Both the position numbers and the translations under genes were made by a program. 64,000 bases of DNA from Anthostomella pinea (lineage: Eukaryota; Ascomycota; Sordariomycetes; Xylariales; Xylariaceae). Numbering within the stretch: the first letter of the stretch is position 1; every line of letters begins with the position of its first letter. Under the pieces are notes generated by a model. That model worked only from the letters and a program-made list of their open reading frames with translations, was not told where the DNA came from and did no database searches. Location: NCBI GenBank assembly GCA_963556695.1, contig CAUWAG010000010.1, positions 3,720,001 to 3,784,000 on the forward strand. The letters run 5' to 3'. Shown in pieces: positions 32,637-44,635 of the stretch.

Positions 32637-34153
32637 TGGCGCAAGACGGTGGTGCGGATGAACCAATGGTCATCAATCAGGGAAGGGCGGGGCTCAAGCA
32701 GAGTTTGCACCATCCCAACGCCGGACGAAGCGCAACCAACGCAACTATACCGGCAGTGAGCGAGGCGCAGCGTGGGGGAGTAGAGGAGCAAACTACGTTG
32801 AAGAAAGATTTGGCTAACCTAGTGAAGGAGGGCGCGCTAGAGGAGGTCGTCCAGATAGTCCATAGGTATGCAGCTATAGAGGCGCAAAAGGCCACTGAGG
32901 CCAACGCAAACACGGCAATGATTACGACAGAAAACCGAAACACCGAAGCAATCACGCGAGACGAACTCAACAGGTCCATCGAAGCAACATTTCAACGCTT
33001 TATGCCAAAGACACCCCAAGCAGTACCAGGGACAACATGACCACGATCCTGGGCCAACGTGGCTGCGGCAGGCGGACCCGTAGCGACAAACACGCCAAAA
33101 GTATTTGTGCCGGGGCGGATCCAGCGGGAGGTCATCATTCGAAACTCTGGAAGCATCCCAGAGATGACAAAGAGTACGGCCGTCGAAACGGTACAAGTGG
33201 TGAACATGGCGATTGGCGTACAGGAAGTGGTAGCAGCCCGCCGACTTCCCAGCGGGGACGTCGCGGTTACGTTCCTTGACACGGCAAACAAGTACAAGGA
33301 GGGGACAGCAGCGTGGATTAGAGTGGCCTTTAGGGCAACAGCAAAACAGTCGAGCTGTGAATTCATGGTGATAACGAAAGGTCTTCTGTACCGCATTTTG
33401 CAGGAGGCTCACACAAAGCCGGAAGAGCTTCTAAGGGAGATACAGCAGCATGCACCAAAGATCAGAAAAATGCACCCCATCTTTCCAAGAAACCCGGAGC
33501 ACCGACACGCAACGTTAGTGCTACAGGTGAATGACATAACGGAGGCCCAAAAGCTATGCGAGCAAGGGCTGGTGTGGAAAGCGGCAATCTACTCTTGCGA
33601 GCTGTTCACAAAGAACGTCTGAGTCGAACAATATTACAAGTGCCACGACTTTGGACACCCAGCAAAATACTGCCAAAATAAACCGAGGTGTGGCAGGTGT
33701 GCCAGAGCACCACACGAAAGAGGGGAATTTAACTGCCCTTCAAACACCGACCAGAAAAGAGTTAAGTGCAGGAACTATATAGGGAACCATATGGCGTGGG
33801 ATAAAAGGTGCTGCATGTACAGAGAGAGAGAGGAGGCGGCTCAGGAGGCATACAAATACCAACCCCGGCAATTCGAGATCCAGAAAGACCCAGCGCCGCC
33901 CCGGACAGGAGCGGACGGCTTCACGGTGGTCCAGAAGAGGAAGCAGGGCGGCCACCATCACACGAACGGAAGTACACCGAAAAGAGGCCGGCTAATACAC
34001 GTCAGCGCCTCGCAAACCAGAATCTCTTTCACTTCGGCGGCAAGAAAGGCAGCACCAAACGGACTGTCACACATCCCGACAATCGACATCTCAAGCACCC
34101 AGGATAGGGCCGAGAGTAACAGCGTTGACACACCCGAGCAACCGGTCCTTTAA
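32637..34153 (+). pseudogene. LINE-2 ORF1, gag-like
   Basis: One frame from ATG 32637 to TAA 34151-34153, broken by TGA at 33038-33040 and 33620-33622, both explicable as CGA-to-TGA. Zinc-knuckle remnants lie just after the second stop: CHDFGHPAKYC and CGRCARAPHERGEFNC. The N-terminal part is helical, and the C-terminal part is Lys/Arg/Ser-rich with GADGFTVVQKRK. The inferred role is RNA binding. Confidence 0.82.
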
Positions 34154-35709
34154 TGCCGGTACACCTGGCACAGTGGAACGCAGGAGCTTTGAAACAGAAC
34201 ATAGCCTTGGCAATCCGGGATGGGGAGGATGAGGACGAGATAAAGGGACCGGCGGACGTGATCGCAATCCAGGAGCCATGGATTGGCCCTGAGAATGCCA
34301 TTCACTGCCCGGCCAGCTGCAAGTACATACCGATCTACTCGGGGCATGGCAGGGCGATGCTGTACATCAACAAGAAGTTCGCCCCGGAGGCATGGCAGGC
34401 ACGCATAGGGCATAATTGGGCAGCGGTCACGTTCCGCTTGCAGGAAGGTGTCTTGAATATTATATCGCTATATAATGAGCCGGTATCAAGCGGGAACCGC
34501 GCACCCCCGTTCCAGGCGATTGCTAACAAGAGGTGGGAGGGCAGGGTTGTCTTAGCAGGCGATATTAACCTCCACTACCCGATATGGGATACACACAGAA
34601 GAACCACGCGAGGTACAGAGACCGAGGAACTTTTAACGCTTGTTCAAACGATGAACCTAGAACTAGTGACACCAAGGGGAATGACCACAAGGATGGGGCA
34701 TGATCAGAGGGACTCCACGATAGACCTCATCTGGGCCCACCCACTCCTGAGGGCAGAGCTGGAGATCCTACCGGAGTGGGAGGGCTCAGACCACCTGTCA
34801 CAGATGGTACGAATTCACACCGAGACACTGAAACGAAACGCGGCCCCGCCAGGTTGGTCGTGGAAGACAATGGACAAAACAACGGTCCAAGTCGAAGGCT
34901 TGAAGATTGCGCCTCCAGGGGGAGCCGGATCTATCAAGGATCTAGAAGAGTATATCGACAAGCTGCTTGAGCAGCTCCAAGGCATTGCAGACGCCTCCAC
35001 AAAGAAAAAAGAGCCTAATTCCGGGTTCGAATAGAAGTGGTGGAACGAGGACGTCGGTCGTGCGATGGCAAATACGAAAGCGGCAAGAAAACGTTACCAA
35101 TCCTCCCGGTCAGATTGAGACTTTGAAGGCCTAGCAAAGGCGAGGCGGGTACAAAAATAGACCATCAGTAAAGCCCAGACGAAAACATGATATCACCTTA
35201 CAACAGCAGCGTCCAAAGATAATAAGAAGCTTTGGGACCTTAAAAGGGCGGCACGGCTGCGCGGGTTCAAACCACGAGAGGCGGGAACGCTCCCGCCCTT
35301 AAGGAAACCCGGCTCAATGGGAGGCCTGACATCTAAGTTCGACGAGCAGGTAGATATCCTATCAGGGAAATTCTTCCCTTCCCCAACAGCGGACTTGTCC
35401 GATATTCCGGAAGATTTCGACACTGGACTAGACCCTTTTGAAGGGAAGTTTGCCATAAGCAGGAAGGTAGACGAGACGGACATTAAGGCAGTTCTTGACT
35501 TGATGAAGCCCTGGAAGGCCCCAGGCTGGGACTTTCTGCCAGCAGGATTCCTTAAAGCGTGCGACAAACCGCTGAGAGTAGTCCTGGCAGAGGTCACGGA
35601 ATGCTTGTTCATTCTGGGCGAGTGGCCGAAGCAGTTCAAAACGGCATCAATAGTGGTATTACCGAAAGCCAGAAAGACACCAAAAGAGAAGACCCTTCTA
35701 GGGGCCTAC

Positions 35710-35952
35710 TGTCACGGCGCTGGACCCTGCCTATGGGCAGGAAGTGGAGGGACCCCGGGCGCCAGCTGTGGGCGGCCCGGGTGGACCGATATGGACCTGA
35801 GAACTGACAATATCTTCACTGTCCCCGCCCGAACCCGAATTGTAGCTCTTCGAGCTACGTCCTGTCAATAGAGTTACCCGTAACCCTGCCAGAACCGTAG
35901 AGAATAAACTGTCATACGATCACCTATACTGCCCGTACCGGAGCCCGTGACA
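35710..35952 (+). repeat. 5' LTR of the gypsy element
   Basis: 243 bp, identical to 41388-41630. It contains the hairpin GTAGCTC-TTC-GAGCTAC at 35842-35858. Confidence 0.93.
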
Positions 35953-35954
35953 TT

Positions 35955-35963
35955 ACGTAGCTC
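35955..35963 (+). promoter_or_regulatory. candidate self-priming primer-binding site
   Basis: ACGTAGCTC, starting 2 nt after the 5' LTR, is the exact reverse complement of GAGCTACGT at 35852-35860 within the LTR. The site does not begin with TGG, as tRNA-primed sites do. This is the arrangement known for Tf1-type chromodomain elements, where the RNA 5' end primes its own reverse transcription. The transcription start at about 35852 is inferred, not shown. Confidence 0.5.
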
Positions 35964-35994
35964 CTATCCTATAGGCGCCGTATCTACTGCAAGA

Positions 35995-37371
35995 ATGTCC
36001 CAGGAGCGGCCTGAACCGCCTTCGGGAGCGGACTCTCCAGAAGAGCTCGTTGCCCACGTTACCAACAACCCGTCCGACTGGCTGTTATACTTGCGCCATA
36101 TCAATGGCTACGCTGCCGCCTTGAAGGAAGAGAACGATTTCTCCCGCCTCGCCGACTCTGACCACGATAACTCCCTCCAGTCCCTCCGATCGACCATCGC
36201 CAAGCAAGAGGGAATTATCGAATACCAAAAGCAACAGCACCGAGAAGATACTGCCCTGCTCCAGAAGGAGATTACCCATCTGGAGGTTGAGAAACTCCGC
36301 CTGCTCGATGCCGCCACGCCCGCTGTCCACACTCCCCGACCCGTCCCTGCCGCTATCCCAAGTCCCCCGGCTGAACAGCCTGCGGATTCTGTACCGATAC
36401 CGACTACGCTTGTTCCGCCCGTCTGTTCCGGATCTTCCTATCTCAGTGAGAAGATCCCTGACCCAAAAGAATTCGATGGCTCTCGAAGCGACCTTCGCCG
36501 GTTCACGCAACAGACCTATGGCAAGATGACCGCCAACGCTGACCGATTCCCGACCGCTGCTGCCCGCCTGACCTATGTTGCTGGACGTCTGACCGGGAAA
36601 GCCTACGAATTGATCCTGCCGAAGACCCGCTACGGAGTTCCCGAGTTCCTCGATTACCCGGAAATGCTTGCCTACCTGGAGAACGCCTTTGGAGACCCCG
36701 ACCGTATTCAGAATGCCCAGAATAAGCTATACCAGCTGAAGCAGAGGAACCTGGATTTTAGCACCTTCTTTTCCGAATTTCAACGCCTGGCCCTGGAAGG
36801 AGAGATGCCCGAGGACGCCCTGACCCCATTGTTGTTCCAAGGCATATCTCGCGAACTTCAGGATATGCTCCTACACAGCCCGACCCCGTCCCGGAAATAC
36901 AGAGACTACGCCAACCATCTGCAAGCTCTGGATAACCGCTTCCGCCAACACCAACAGCAAGTCTCCCGGAACCGTATCGTCACTCCTGCCAGAACCCCTG
37001 CCAGTTATGCCGCCGCCGTTGTCCCCCGCCAGCCCGCTGCCGCGAGCCCGAACCCGAGCCCGGACCAGCCCAAGAGAGAATGGAGAGCGCCCCGACCTGC
37101 TTCGCCCGTCGCCAACGGAGGAGAGCCTATGGACTTGAGCTCCCAGAAAAGATTCGCCCCCGGTGGAAGGAAAGAGCGCGGAGAATGCTTCCGCTGCGGT
37201 TCAGAGGGTCATCGCGTCGCTGCCTGCCCCGAACCTGATACTCGCCCCTCGTCCCAACTTCGTCAATTCCGTGCCAGCTATGTCCACCGTTTCGATAGCC
37301 CTGATCCTGTCCGATCTGTCAGCCCGCCTCCCAGCCCACCGAGCTCGACAAATGGAGCGAGTCTGGGTTAA
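35995..37371 (+). CDS. gag: gypsy gag protein
   Basis: 458 aa from the ATG at 35995. The capsid-type region includes [20 protein letters not shown] and [25 protein letters not shown] zinc knuckle [15 protein letters not shown] lies near residues 402-416, and the tail is Pro/Ser-rich. It forms the particle shell and binds the RNA. The stop is TAA at 37369-37371. The pol frame is already open from 37305, so the two frames overlap by 67 nt. Confidence 0.92.
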   Translation: MSQERPEPPSGADSPEELVAHVTNNPSDWLLYLRHINGYAAALKEENDFSRLADSDHDNSLQSLRSTIAKQEGIIEYQKQQHREDTALLQKEITHLEVEKLRLLDAATPAVHTPRPVPAAIPSPPAEQPADSVPIPTTLVPPVCSGSSYLSEKIPDPKEFDGSRSDLRRFTQQTYGKMTANADRFPTAAARLTYVAGRLTGKAYELILPKTRYGVPEFLDYPEMLAYLENAFGDPDRIQNAQNKLYQLKQRNLDFSTFFSEFQRLALEGEMPEDALTPLLFQGISRELQDMLLHSPTPSRKYRDYANHLQALDNRFRQHQQQVSRNRIVTPARTPASYAAAVVPRQPAAASPNPSPDQPKREWRAPRPASPVANGGEPMDLSSQKRFAPGGRKERGECFRCGSEGHRVAACPEPDTRPSSQLRQFRASYVHRFDSPDPVRSVSPPPSPPSSTNGASLG

Positions 37372-37490
37372 GTCGCACCCAGGCTCCCAAGAAAGAGCGC
37401 CGCCCGAGAACCGCTGCCACCGTCCGACTATCTGCTGCCGCCGCCAAGGGAGTCTCTGTCCAAGAAGAAACGGATCAGAGGTCCCATTTG

Positions 37491-40400
37491 ATGATTCTAC
37501 CTGTTACCCTGGAGTTAGGAAGCAAGGCGCTCCCGACTTACGCCATGACCGATACCGGAGCCGAAGGAAAAGGCTTCATAGACCAGAGCTGGGCCGCGAG
37601 CCACGAGCTACCCCTGAGGAAACTAAAGAGACCATTCGGATTAGAAGTGTTCGATGGAAGAAACGCCGAGAATGGAATGATCACCCACTATATCGAGACC
37701 CGACTGAGAACTGAAGACCATTGCGAAGAGATCAAGCTCTTCGTGACCCAACTGGCCCATTACCCCGTTATTCTGGGAATGCCCTGGCTAAAGAAGCACG
37801 ACCCGAAGATCGGATTCGCCTGCCATACCTTTACTTTTGATAGTGAATACTGCCGGAAACACTGCAATACTCCCGCCCGCCCGACGAAGATCCGAGCATT
37901 GCATGACGTCCCTGCCAAGGCCCGACCGCACAACTTGCCTCCCCGACCGGCTGAGCTGCAGCATCTAGATATTGCCCGAGTATCGTTAAGAGCCTGTACG
38001 ATGTACAGCCGAAAGAACTGCCAGCTTTTTACTGTTACGATCAATGATATCGACCGGTACCTGCAGAATGCCAGCCCGCCGGAGCCCCGAGACCTGCTGC
38101 CCGAGGAACTAAAGGATTATGCCGACATCTTTTCACCCAAGGAAGCCGAAAGACTCCCCCCGCACCGGGATTATGATCACGATATCCGCCTGCAGGATGG
38201 CAAGACGCCCCCATTTGGACCACTGTACCCAATGTCCCGCAACGAGCTGATCGCACTGAAGGAATGGCTGGAAGAGAACCTGCGCAAGGGGTTCGTCCGT
38301 CCCAGCTTGTCGCCTGCCGCCTCCCCAGTCCTGTTCGTAAAAAAGGCTGATGGAAGCCTCCGTTTCTGCGTCGACTACCGAGGACTGAACAACATCTCTG
38401 TTAAGGACCGATATCCGCTGCCTTTGACCAAGGAATCGCTGAACAACCTGAAGGGAATGAAGTACTTCACGAAAATCGATATCGTGTCTGCTTTCAATAA
38501 CATCCGCATGAAGAAAGGACAAGAGTACCTGACCGCGTTCCGTACCCGCTTTGGCTTGTACGAGTCCCTGGTGATGCCCTTTGGACTGACTGGGGCCCCC
38601 GCAACCTTCCAAAGGTTCATGAACGACACCTTGCGAGAGTACCTAGATGTATTTTGCACTGCCTATCTAGACGATATCCTGATCTACAGCCGTACTCGAG
38701 AAGAGCACCTGAACCACGTCCGCAAGGTATTAGAGTCCCTGAGACAAGCCGGCCTGTATGCCAAGATCCAGAAGTGCGAATTCTTCAAGGATGAGACCAC
38801 CTTCTTGGGTGTAATTGTCGGGAAGAATGGGATTCGCATGGACCCGAAGAAGATCGAGACCATTCAGAACTGGCAAACCCCGTCCTGCCTGACAGACGTC
38901 CAAGCGTTTATCGGATTCAGTAACTTTTACCGACGCTTCGTGAAGGATTTCTCGAAGATCATCGCCCCTATGGTAGCCCTGACGAGAAAAGGAATGCGTT
39001 TCCACTGGAACCCGGCCTGCCAGACTGCCTTTGACCGCCTGAAGCAAGCTTTTACGACAGCGCCTGTCCTGGCCCCGTTTGATTGGGGAAAAGATATCAT
39101 CCTGGAGACCGACGCGTCTGATTACGTGTCCGCCGGAGTGTTGTCCCAGTATGGGGACGATGGAATCCTAAGGCCAGTAGCTTTCTTTTCGAAAAAACAC
39201 TCGACGACGGAGTGTAATTACGAAATTTACGACAAGGAACTGCTGGCGATTATCCGCTGCTTCGAAGAATGGAGACCCGAGCTGGAGGGGACGAGTTCCC
39301 CGATTAAGGTTATTACCGACCACCGGAACCTAGAGTATTTCACGACGACAAAGTTACTGAACCGCCGCCAAGCCAGATGGTCCGAATTCCTGTCCCGTTT
39401 TAACTTCAAGATTGTCTACCGCCCCGGAAAGCAAGGAGCGAAGCCGGATGCTCTGACCAGGAGGTCAGAGGACCTGCCTAAAGAGGGGGATGAACGCCTA
39501 TTGCACCAGAGTCAGGTAGTGCTGAAAAGAGCCAACCTTGACGATTTCTTACCTATAGATAGGAAACCGGAAGACCAGCCCGTTAAGTTGCCGCCAACTC
39601 CACCACAGACTCCTGAGGTTCTTGAACCAGTGCCTGCTGCCCCAGAACCCGTGCCGAAACCAGCCCGCCCCGTCAAGCGAGTACGATTCGCAGACCCGAT
39701 CCTGAAGCTGTACCCAATCACTCGCAGCCAGCTCCGTGGACCTGGAGCTCCAGACCACCGACCACAGCCCGATTTGGAACCACCACGGCCTGCACTGCCC
39801 GTCGAGAGGACTACACCGCTGCTACCTCCCCAGATCCAGGACCTTTTCAACCAAGGATACGCCACAGACAAAGAACTACAGTCGATCGTCCGAGCTCTGA
39901 AAGAAAAGAAGTCTCGCCACCGCAAGATATCACTGGCCGAGTGCGAACTGTCCGGAGAACACTTGTATTACCGCGAACGCCTGTATGTCCCTGCGAACGA
40001 AGGACTCCACGCCGAGCTCCTGCGCCTGTACCACGCTAGCCCTGTCGCCGGCCACATGGGTCGAGCCCGTACGTACGAAGTACTGTCCCGAGAATACTAC
40101 TGGCCTGGTATGTTGTCTTATGTCGAACGATGGGTTCGCAATTGCCATACCTGCAAGAGGACTACCGCCTCGAGAGAAGCCCGTCAAGGAGTCCTGAGAC
40201 CCCTCCCGATTCCCCAGAGAGCCTGGCAAGATATTTCGATGGACTTCATCACGCACCTGCCCGACAGCTACGGCTACGACGCGATCCTGGTAGTCGTCGA
40301 CCGCCTGACCAAGATGAAGCACTTCATCCATTGTAAGGGAACCTGCGATTCTGAAGAAGTCGCCCGTCTATATGTTAAGTATGTCTGGAAACTGCACGGC

Positions 40401-41321
40401 CTGCCTAGAACCATTGTATCCGACCGAGGACCCCAGTTCGTATCTGATTTCTGGAAGCATCTGACCAAACGCCTGGGAATCACCGCACTGCTGTCGACCG
40501 CCTACCACCCCGAGACCGATGGGCAGACCGAGATCGCCAATTCCTTCCTGGAACAGTACCTACGAGGCCACGTATCATACCTTCAAGACGACTGGGTACG
40601 CTGGCTACCGTTAGCCAAATTTGCGATCAATAACGCACTGAACGAGAGCCTGAAGACCACGCCCTTCTTCGCGAATTATGGATATCACCCCCGTTTCGGA
40701 TTCGAACCTGCCCTACCCGGACGTCGCCTTGCCGCCAAGGATGCCGAGGAGGTCGCCCTGAAGATGGCCACTGTACACGAGTACCTGAAGTCTGAGATCT
40801 GCATCGCCCAAGCCCGCCACGAGGAGTATGCCAACCGGAAACGCCGACCTGCCCGCAGATTCTACGTCGGACAGAAGGTCTGGCTAGACGCAAGGAACAT
40901 CAAGACTGCCCGCCCCCAAAAGAAGCTTGACTGGAAGAACCTGGGCCCGTGGGAAATAGCTAAGGCTATTAGCCCGTACGCCTACCGCCTGAAGCTGCCT
41001 GCGTCCATGAGAATACATCCTGTCTTCCATGTAAACCTGCTGCGCCCTGATTCTGCCGACCCCCAGCCTGGACAGCAGCAAGAACCGCCGCCTCCCATCA
41101 AAGTAAACGGCCTGCAAGAATGGACTGTAGAGGAGATACTTGATTCCCGCTGGGATCGCCGAGGACGTGGAGGAAGGCCTAACCTGAAGTATACTATTAA
41201 GTGGGAAGGATACGACGAGCCCACGGAGTCCCCTGCTGCCTGGCTCGAGAATGCACAGGAGGTTGTTAACAACTTCCATCGCCGGTACCCGAACAAGCCC
41301 GGACCTGAACCTCCGCTATGA
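37491..41321 (+). CDS. pol: gypsy pol polyprotein: protease, RT, RNase H, integrase, chromodomain
   Basis: 1276 aa from ATG 37491, without a stop. Protease DTGAEG near residue 21; reverse transcriptase with [11 protein letters not shown] and active site YLDDILIYS near 392; RNase H ETDASDY near 541; integrase zinc domain ([11 protein letters not shown]...NCHTCKR) near 848, catalytic core with [21 protein letters not shown] and [19 protein letters not shown]; chromodomain [20 protein letters not shown] near 1234, which in this class directs integration by reading chromatin. Upstream of the ATG the frame stays open back to 37305 and lies at -1 relative to gag, so expression could be by -1 frameshift or by reinitiation. 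I see no standard slippery heptamer in the overlap. Confidence 0.95.
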   Translation: MILPVTLELGSKALPTYAMTDTGAEGKGFIDQSWAASHELPLRKLKRPFGLEVFDGRNAENGMITHYIETRLRTEDHCEEIKLFVTQLAHYPVILGMPWLKKHDPKIGFACHTFTFDSEYCRKHCNTPARPTKIRALHDVPAKARPHNLPPRPAELQHLDIARVSLRACTMYSRKNCQLFTVTINDIDRYLQNASPPEPRDLLPEELKDYADIFSPKEAERLPPHRDYDHDIRLQDGKTPPFGPLYPMSRNELIALKEWLEENLRKGFVRPSLSPAASPVLFVKKADGSLRFCVDYRGLNNISVKDRYPLPLTKESLNNLKGMKYFTKIDIVSAFNNIRMKKGQEYLTAFRTRFGLYESLVMPFGLTGAPATFQRFMNDTLREYLDVFCTAYLDDILIYSRTREEHLNHVRKVLESLRQAGLYAKIQKCEFFKDETTFLGVIVGKNGIRMDPKKIETIQNWQTPSCLTDVQAFIGFSNFYRRFVKDFSKIIAPMVALTRKGMRFHWNPACQTAFDRLKQAFTTAPVLAPFDWGKDIILETDASDYVSAGVLSQYGDDGILRPVAFFSKKHSTTECNYEIYDKELLAIIRCFEEWRPELEGTSSPIKVITDHRNLEYFTTTKLLNRRQARWSEFLSRFNFKIVYRPGKQGAKPDALTRRSEDLPKEGDERLLHQSQVVLKRANLDDFLPIDRKPEDQPVKLPPTPPQTPEVLEPVPAAPEPVPKPARPVKRVRFADPILKLYPITRSQLRGPGAPDHRPQPDLEPPRPALPVERTTPLLPPQIQDLFNQGYATDKELQSIVRALKEKKSRHRKISLAECELSGEHLYYRERLYVPANEGLHAELLRLYHASPVAGHMGRARTYEVLSREYYWPGMLSYVERWVRNCHTCKRTTASREARQGVLRPLPIPQRAWQDISMDFITHLPDSYGYDAILVVVDRLTKMKHFIHCKGTCDSEEVARLYVKYVWKLHGLPRTIVSDRGPQFVSDFWKHLTKRLGITALLSTAYHPETDGQTEIANSFLEQYLRGHVSYLQDDWVRWLPLAKFAINNALNESLKTTPFFANYGYHPRFGFEPALPGRRLAAKDAEEVALKMATVHEYLKSEICIAQARHEEYANRKRRPARRFYVGQKVWLDARNIKTARPQKKLDWKNLGPWEIAKAISPYAYRLKLPASMRIHPVFHVNLLRPDSADPQPGQQQEPPPPIKVNGLQEWTVEEILDSRWDRRGRGGRPNLKYTIKWEGYDEPTESPAAWLENAQEVVNNFHRRYPNKPGPEPPL

Positions 41322-41387
41322 GGATAAACTGGAAGCCTGTGAACCTGTTAGACGCGTCGTCGGAGCTCCGCCTAGAGAGGGGAGTAC

Positions 41388-41630
41388 TGTCACGGCGCTG
41401 GACCCTGCCTATGGGCAGGAAGTGGAGGGACCCCGGGCGCCAGCTGTGGGCGGCCCGGGTGGACCGATATGGACCTGAGAACTGACAATATCTTCACTGT
41501 CCCCGCCCGAACCCGAATTGTAGCTCTTCGAGCTACGTCCTGTCAATAGAGTTACCCGTAACCCTGCCAGAACCGTAGAGAATAAACTGTCATACGATCA
41601 CCTATACTGCCCGTACCGGAGCCCGTGACA
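41388..41630 (+). repeat. 3' LTR of the gypsy element
   Basis: Identical to the 5' LTR. The preceding purine-rich CCTAGAGAGGGGAGTAC at 41371-41387 is the likely polypurine tract. Confidence 0.93.
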
Positions 41631-43518
41631 CCTACTGGCCTATCGTGCTTCTTAGCTGCATGGGAAAGTCATAGAAAAGGTTATTGGTAACCGTATGATA
41701 GAGGCAGCGGAGACACACGGGCTCCTTCCCGAGGGCCAAATGAGGAACCGTAAGGGTAGGTCAACAGAACATGCGATCCGCATGGTAGTCAAAGCAGTCC
41801 ATACAGGATGGAGCTACGGCGCAGTAGCCACGCTGATGCAGCTGGACATCACGGGGGCCTTTGATGCCGTCGTCTTTACGCGGCTCAGCCATATTCTGTG
41901 GAAGAAGGGATACCCAATGTGGATTATCAGATGGATAAAAAGCTATATTAACGGACGGTCAGCTAAGCTCCTTTTCGATAGAAAAGAGTCAGCAGCCCAA
42001 GAGTTGAGTGCTGGAGTCCCCAAGGGGTCCCCAGCGTCCCTCATCCTCTTCCTGTTATATGTTGCCACACTGTATGAAGAGCTTGAAGCAGCAGGCTTGC
42101 CCATGATGGTAGTGGGCTTTGCTGATGATACCAACATGCTGGCGGTCCACCCGGATGCCAAGAGGAATTGCGAAGTCCTTGAAGAGGCATACCAGGTATG
42201 CGAGAGGTGGTCGGTTTGCCACAGAATACAGTTCAACGCAAAAAAAAGCGAGGTTATACATTTTACGCGGCAGCGGGAAGAAATCCTGGATCCGGTCCGA
42301 AATGGGATGGTCCTGGTAAAGCCGGTACCGTCAGCTAGGTTCCTTGGAGTATACCTAGACAGAAAGTTGCGGTGGAACAGGCACCTAAAAGAGATGAAGG
42401 CAAAGATAGAACGCCAGATCTTCGGCCTCACCAGGATAGCAGCCTCCACGTGGGGATGTAGCGCGGCGCGAGCCCGGGAGGTATACACTAAAGTGGTACA
42501 AAGCGCCATCGCCTTTGGCGCGACGGCGTGGCATACGCCATTGGAGGGCAACCAGGCCCGAGGGCTAGCGAAGAAGATGCTCACCACGCAAGCGGCGTGT
42601 TTAAGAGTGGTAGCAGGGGCCTTTAAAGCCACGCCGCGACATTTGCTGGAGACAGAGACCGGTTGTCCCCCGCTGGACGCATACCTAGATATGAGGGTGG
42701 CGGCGTTTGAAGGTCGAATGTACGGAGAGGCCGGTAGACACGTTACTGCCAAAACAAGAAAGGTGGAAGAGAGGGCGAGAGACGCAAGGTTGGCGGTAAT
42801 AGAAGCCGCAAGGAGACCCGCGCAAGGCGGCAGGCGGGGGAGAGGTCGGCCTTGGCGGTCGCCCCACGCAACAGCGTCCCCACAGAAGGATAACCTAACG
42901 GACCGGAAGGAGGCGATCCTAAAGTGGCTGGGCAAAGACCACCCGGAACAGGCACTAGAGAGGTCGTGGAGGAGTTGATAGATAGTTGCCGTCACAAGAG
43001 CCAGCCAGACGGGAGTTGCTGTGAGGTCGCCGGCAGCTCAAGAAGAATTCCTACAGAAGTTCGTAGGGGCGGTCCCGCAGTATTACTACAGACTACGGAA
43101 ACACGAGGCGTCTGCCCTATGCCAGGTCCGGACAGAGACCATCGGCTTGAGGGCTTTCCTGTTCCAGAGGAGAGTGCCAGGAGAGGCTATACCACATTGC
43201 GACTACGGCGAGAAGGAGACGGCATACCATGTGACGGTTCGATGCACTCTATACGCGGCCCAAAGAGGCAGACTGCAAGCCTCTCTTGGAACGAGAATGT
43301 TGCGGTCAAGGAGAGACTTCGAGAGCTTACTGTCAGATCCGGACGAGACCCCAAAATTTATACAGTGGTTTTTGAGACTAGGGCTACTGGGGATGTTCTC
43401 ACTAGCAAGGAAGCTAAGCGGTGGCGAGGTGGCCCAACAGGCGCCAAAGAGCCAGACCGCAGAGGATATAGAGCAGTAACGGATAAAATAGAGAAAGAGG
43501 GGGGATATGGTAGTAGGG

Positions 43519-43580
43519 ATATCACAAGGGGGAGGGGGAATATCACGAGGGGGAGGGGGAATATCACGAGGGGGAAGAGG
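43519..43580 (+). repeat. three-copy 21-nt tandem repeat in the LINE-2 3' region
   Basis: Units of ATATCACRAGGGGGAGGGGGA, the last copy diverged. They lie just after the stop at 43479; in another frame they read NITRGRG repeatedly. Confidence 0.85.
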
Positions 43581-43825
43581 TCTCAGGGGCCAAGGGATGC
43601 GCGCCCTATCAGGTTAGTCAAGGCGGTGAAGGTCATGACATACAACTGTAGCAAACTGCGGCGGCACCATAACGAAGCCAGAACTAGACCGTAGCGTGTG
43701 GGTTTTCATCCCCTGCGGGATTTTATCACACGGAGATAGATCGTAGGAGGTCTGCATGCCGGACGACTCTCCAAGATGTCCATACGGCGGGTCAGCGTAT
43801 GAATAATAATAATATTTCTTTTTAA

Positions 43826-44530
43826 AAGTGTTTTAATTATAAATCGGATTTTCAGTTCATTTAATGGCTTTTATAAACACTATTTCTGTATTCCTTGTTC
43901 TTTGGAAGTAAAATAATATGACAAATATAAAACGCGTTAAGTTAAATGTGCGTCTTTTAACGTACTAAATAAGGCTCTAATTTACATAATAAAATTGATA
44001 ACTCGTAAAGGTTAACTATTTTATAGCGCACGTTAAACAAAATATAAAGGAGATAATAATAATAATAACTTTTATAATAAATATTGATGAATAACGTAAT
44101 AATTTTACTACTAATTTTAAACGGTCAAGTAATAGCTAAAATAAATCTTTAACTAATATTAAGTAAATTTATATTTAATTTTAGAATTGATACTAGATTA
44201 CTATCGATAATATATTATATTATATTATATTTACATAGCTTTAAATTCGATAATATAAGCGTCGATTTGATCTTTAAATATGTTTTAATTATTGCTTAAG
44301 ATTATATTAAGCTTTGACTGATTTCTATTGAATAAAAAAGGCGTAAGCAATCCAATAAGCGAGCTAATAAAAAAGTATGAAGTATTAATTATTATAACTA
44401 CTTTTAACGGTTTAATTTTGAATAAATAGGTTTTAAACTATGAAAAGATAATATTGAAAAATAAAAAGAAGCAATTAATTAAATATCGTATAATAAGAGG
44501 TAAAATAAAATATAGGTAAAACCTGGCCTT
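43826..44530. other. AT-rich, RIP-like tract, right part
   Basis: Same texture as 30721-32497 and adjoining the right target duplication of LINE-2. No frames or repeats beyond simple TTATA runs near 44200-44230. Confidence 0.7.
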
Positions 44531-44635
44531 TTTTTTTCATATAGGCATTTTATAGACCCTATATGTGCCTTCGTAGATACCGTATACCCTTCTTTTCGGG
44601 CGAATATCGCCGATTGGCTCAAAGACCCCTGATAC

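Larger units (their letters stand above)
35710..41630 (+). mobile_element. Ty3/gypsy chromodomain LTR retrotransposon, apparently intact
   Basis: 5921 bp with two 243-bp LTRs (35710-35952 and 41388-41630) that I find identical base for base, beginning TGTCACGGCGC and ending CCCGTGACA. The internal region has an intact gag and an intact pol with all expected domains plus a C-terminal chromodomain. Identical LTRs and open frames imply a very recent insertion and a potentially active element. The base composition is GC-rich with C-ending codons, unlike the LINE around it. Confidence 0.95.
35705..41635 (+). repeat. 5-bp target duplication around the gypsy element
   Basis: CCTAC at 35705-35709 and 41631-41635. 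Removing the element with one copy joins the LINE-2 reverse-transcriptase frame (GAY to WPIVLLSC). Confidence 0.92.
34153..43479 (+). pseudogene. LINE-2 ORF2: endonuclease and reverse transcriptase, split by gypsy
   Basis: Pieces 34153-35709 and 41636-43479. The endonuclease shows HLAQWNAGALKQN, IQEPWIG, AGDINLHYPIWD and EGSDHLS. The reverse transcriptase begins before the gypsy insertion (KPWKAPGWDFLPAGF, ASIVVLPK, LLGAY) and continues after it (WPIVLLSCMGK, LDITGAFDAV, GVPKGSPAS, GFADDTNML). Stops at 35032-35034, about 35117, 35158 and 35187 fit C-to-T changes; one base is missing near 41660, and TGA-TAG lies at 42976-42981. The terminal zinc motif reads CDYGEKETAYHVTVRC, with the second Cys replaced by Tyr, a G-to-A change. 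No RNase H domain is visible. Confidence 0.85.
32498..43812 (+). mobile_element. Tad1-like LINE-2, interrupted by a gypsy element
   Basis: Flanked by the 13-bp duplication TATTTCTTTTTAA at 32485-32497 and 43813-43825, inside AT-rich DNA. Without the gypsy insertion and its duplicated 5 bp it is about 5.4 kb. It has a 139-nt leader, ORF1, ORF2 and a 3' end in AAT units. ORF1 and ORF2 meet as TAATG at 34151-34155. It is distinct in sequence from LINE-1. Several nonsense codons make it inactive. Confidence 0.87.

Noticed and set aside
37305..37371. a -1 slippery heptamer in the gag/pol overlap
   Set aside because: GGGTTAA at the gag stop is not of XXXYYYZ form, and nothing else in the overlap fits.
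41943..42995. 350-aa open frame on the minus strand
   Set aside because: It lies antisense to the LINE-2 reverse transcriptase, whose motifs (LDITGAFDAV, FADD) are clear on plus; composition-driven shadow.
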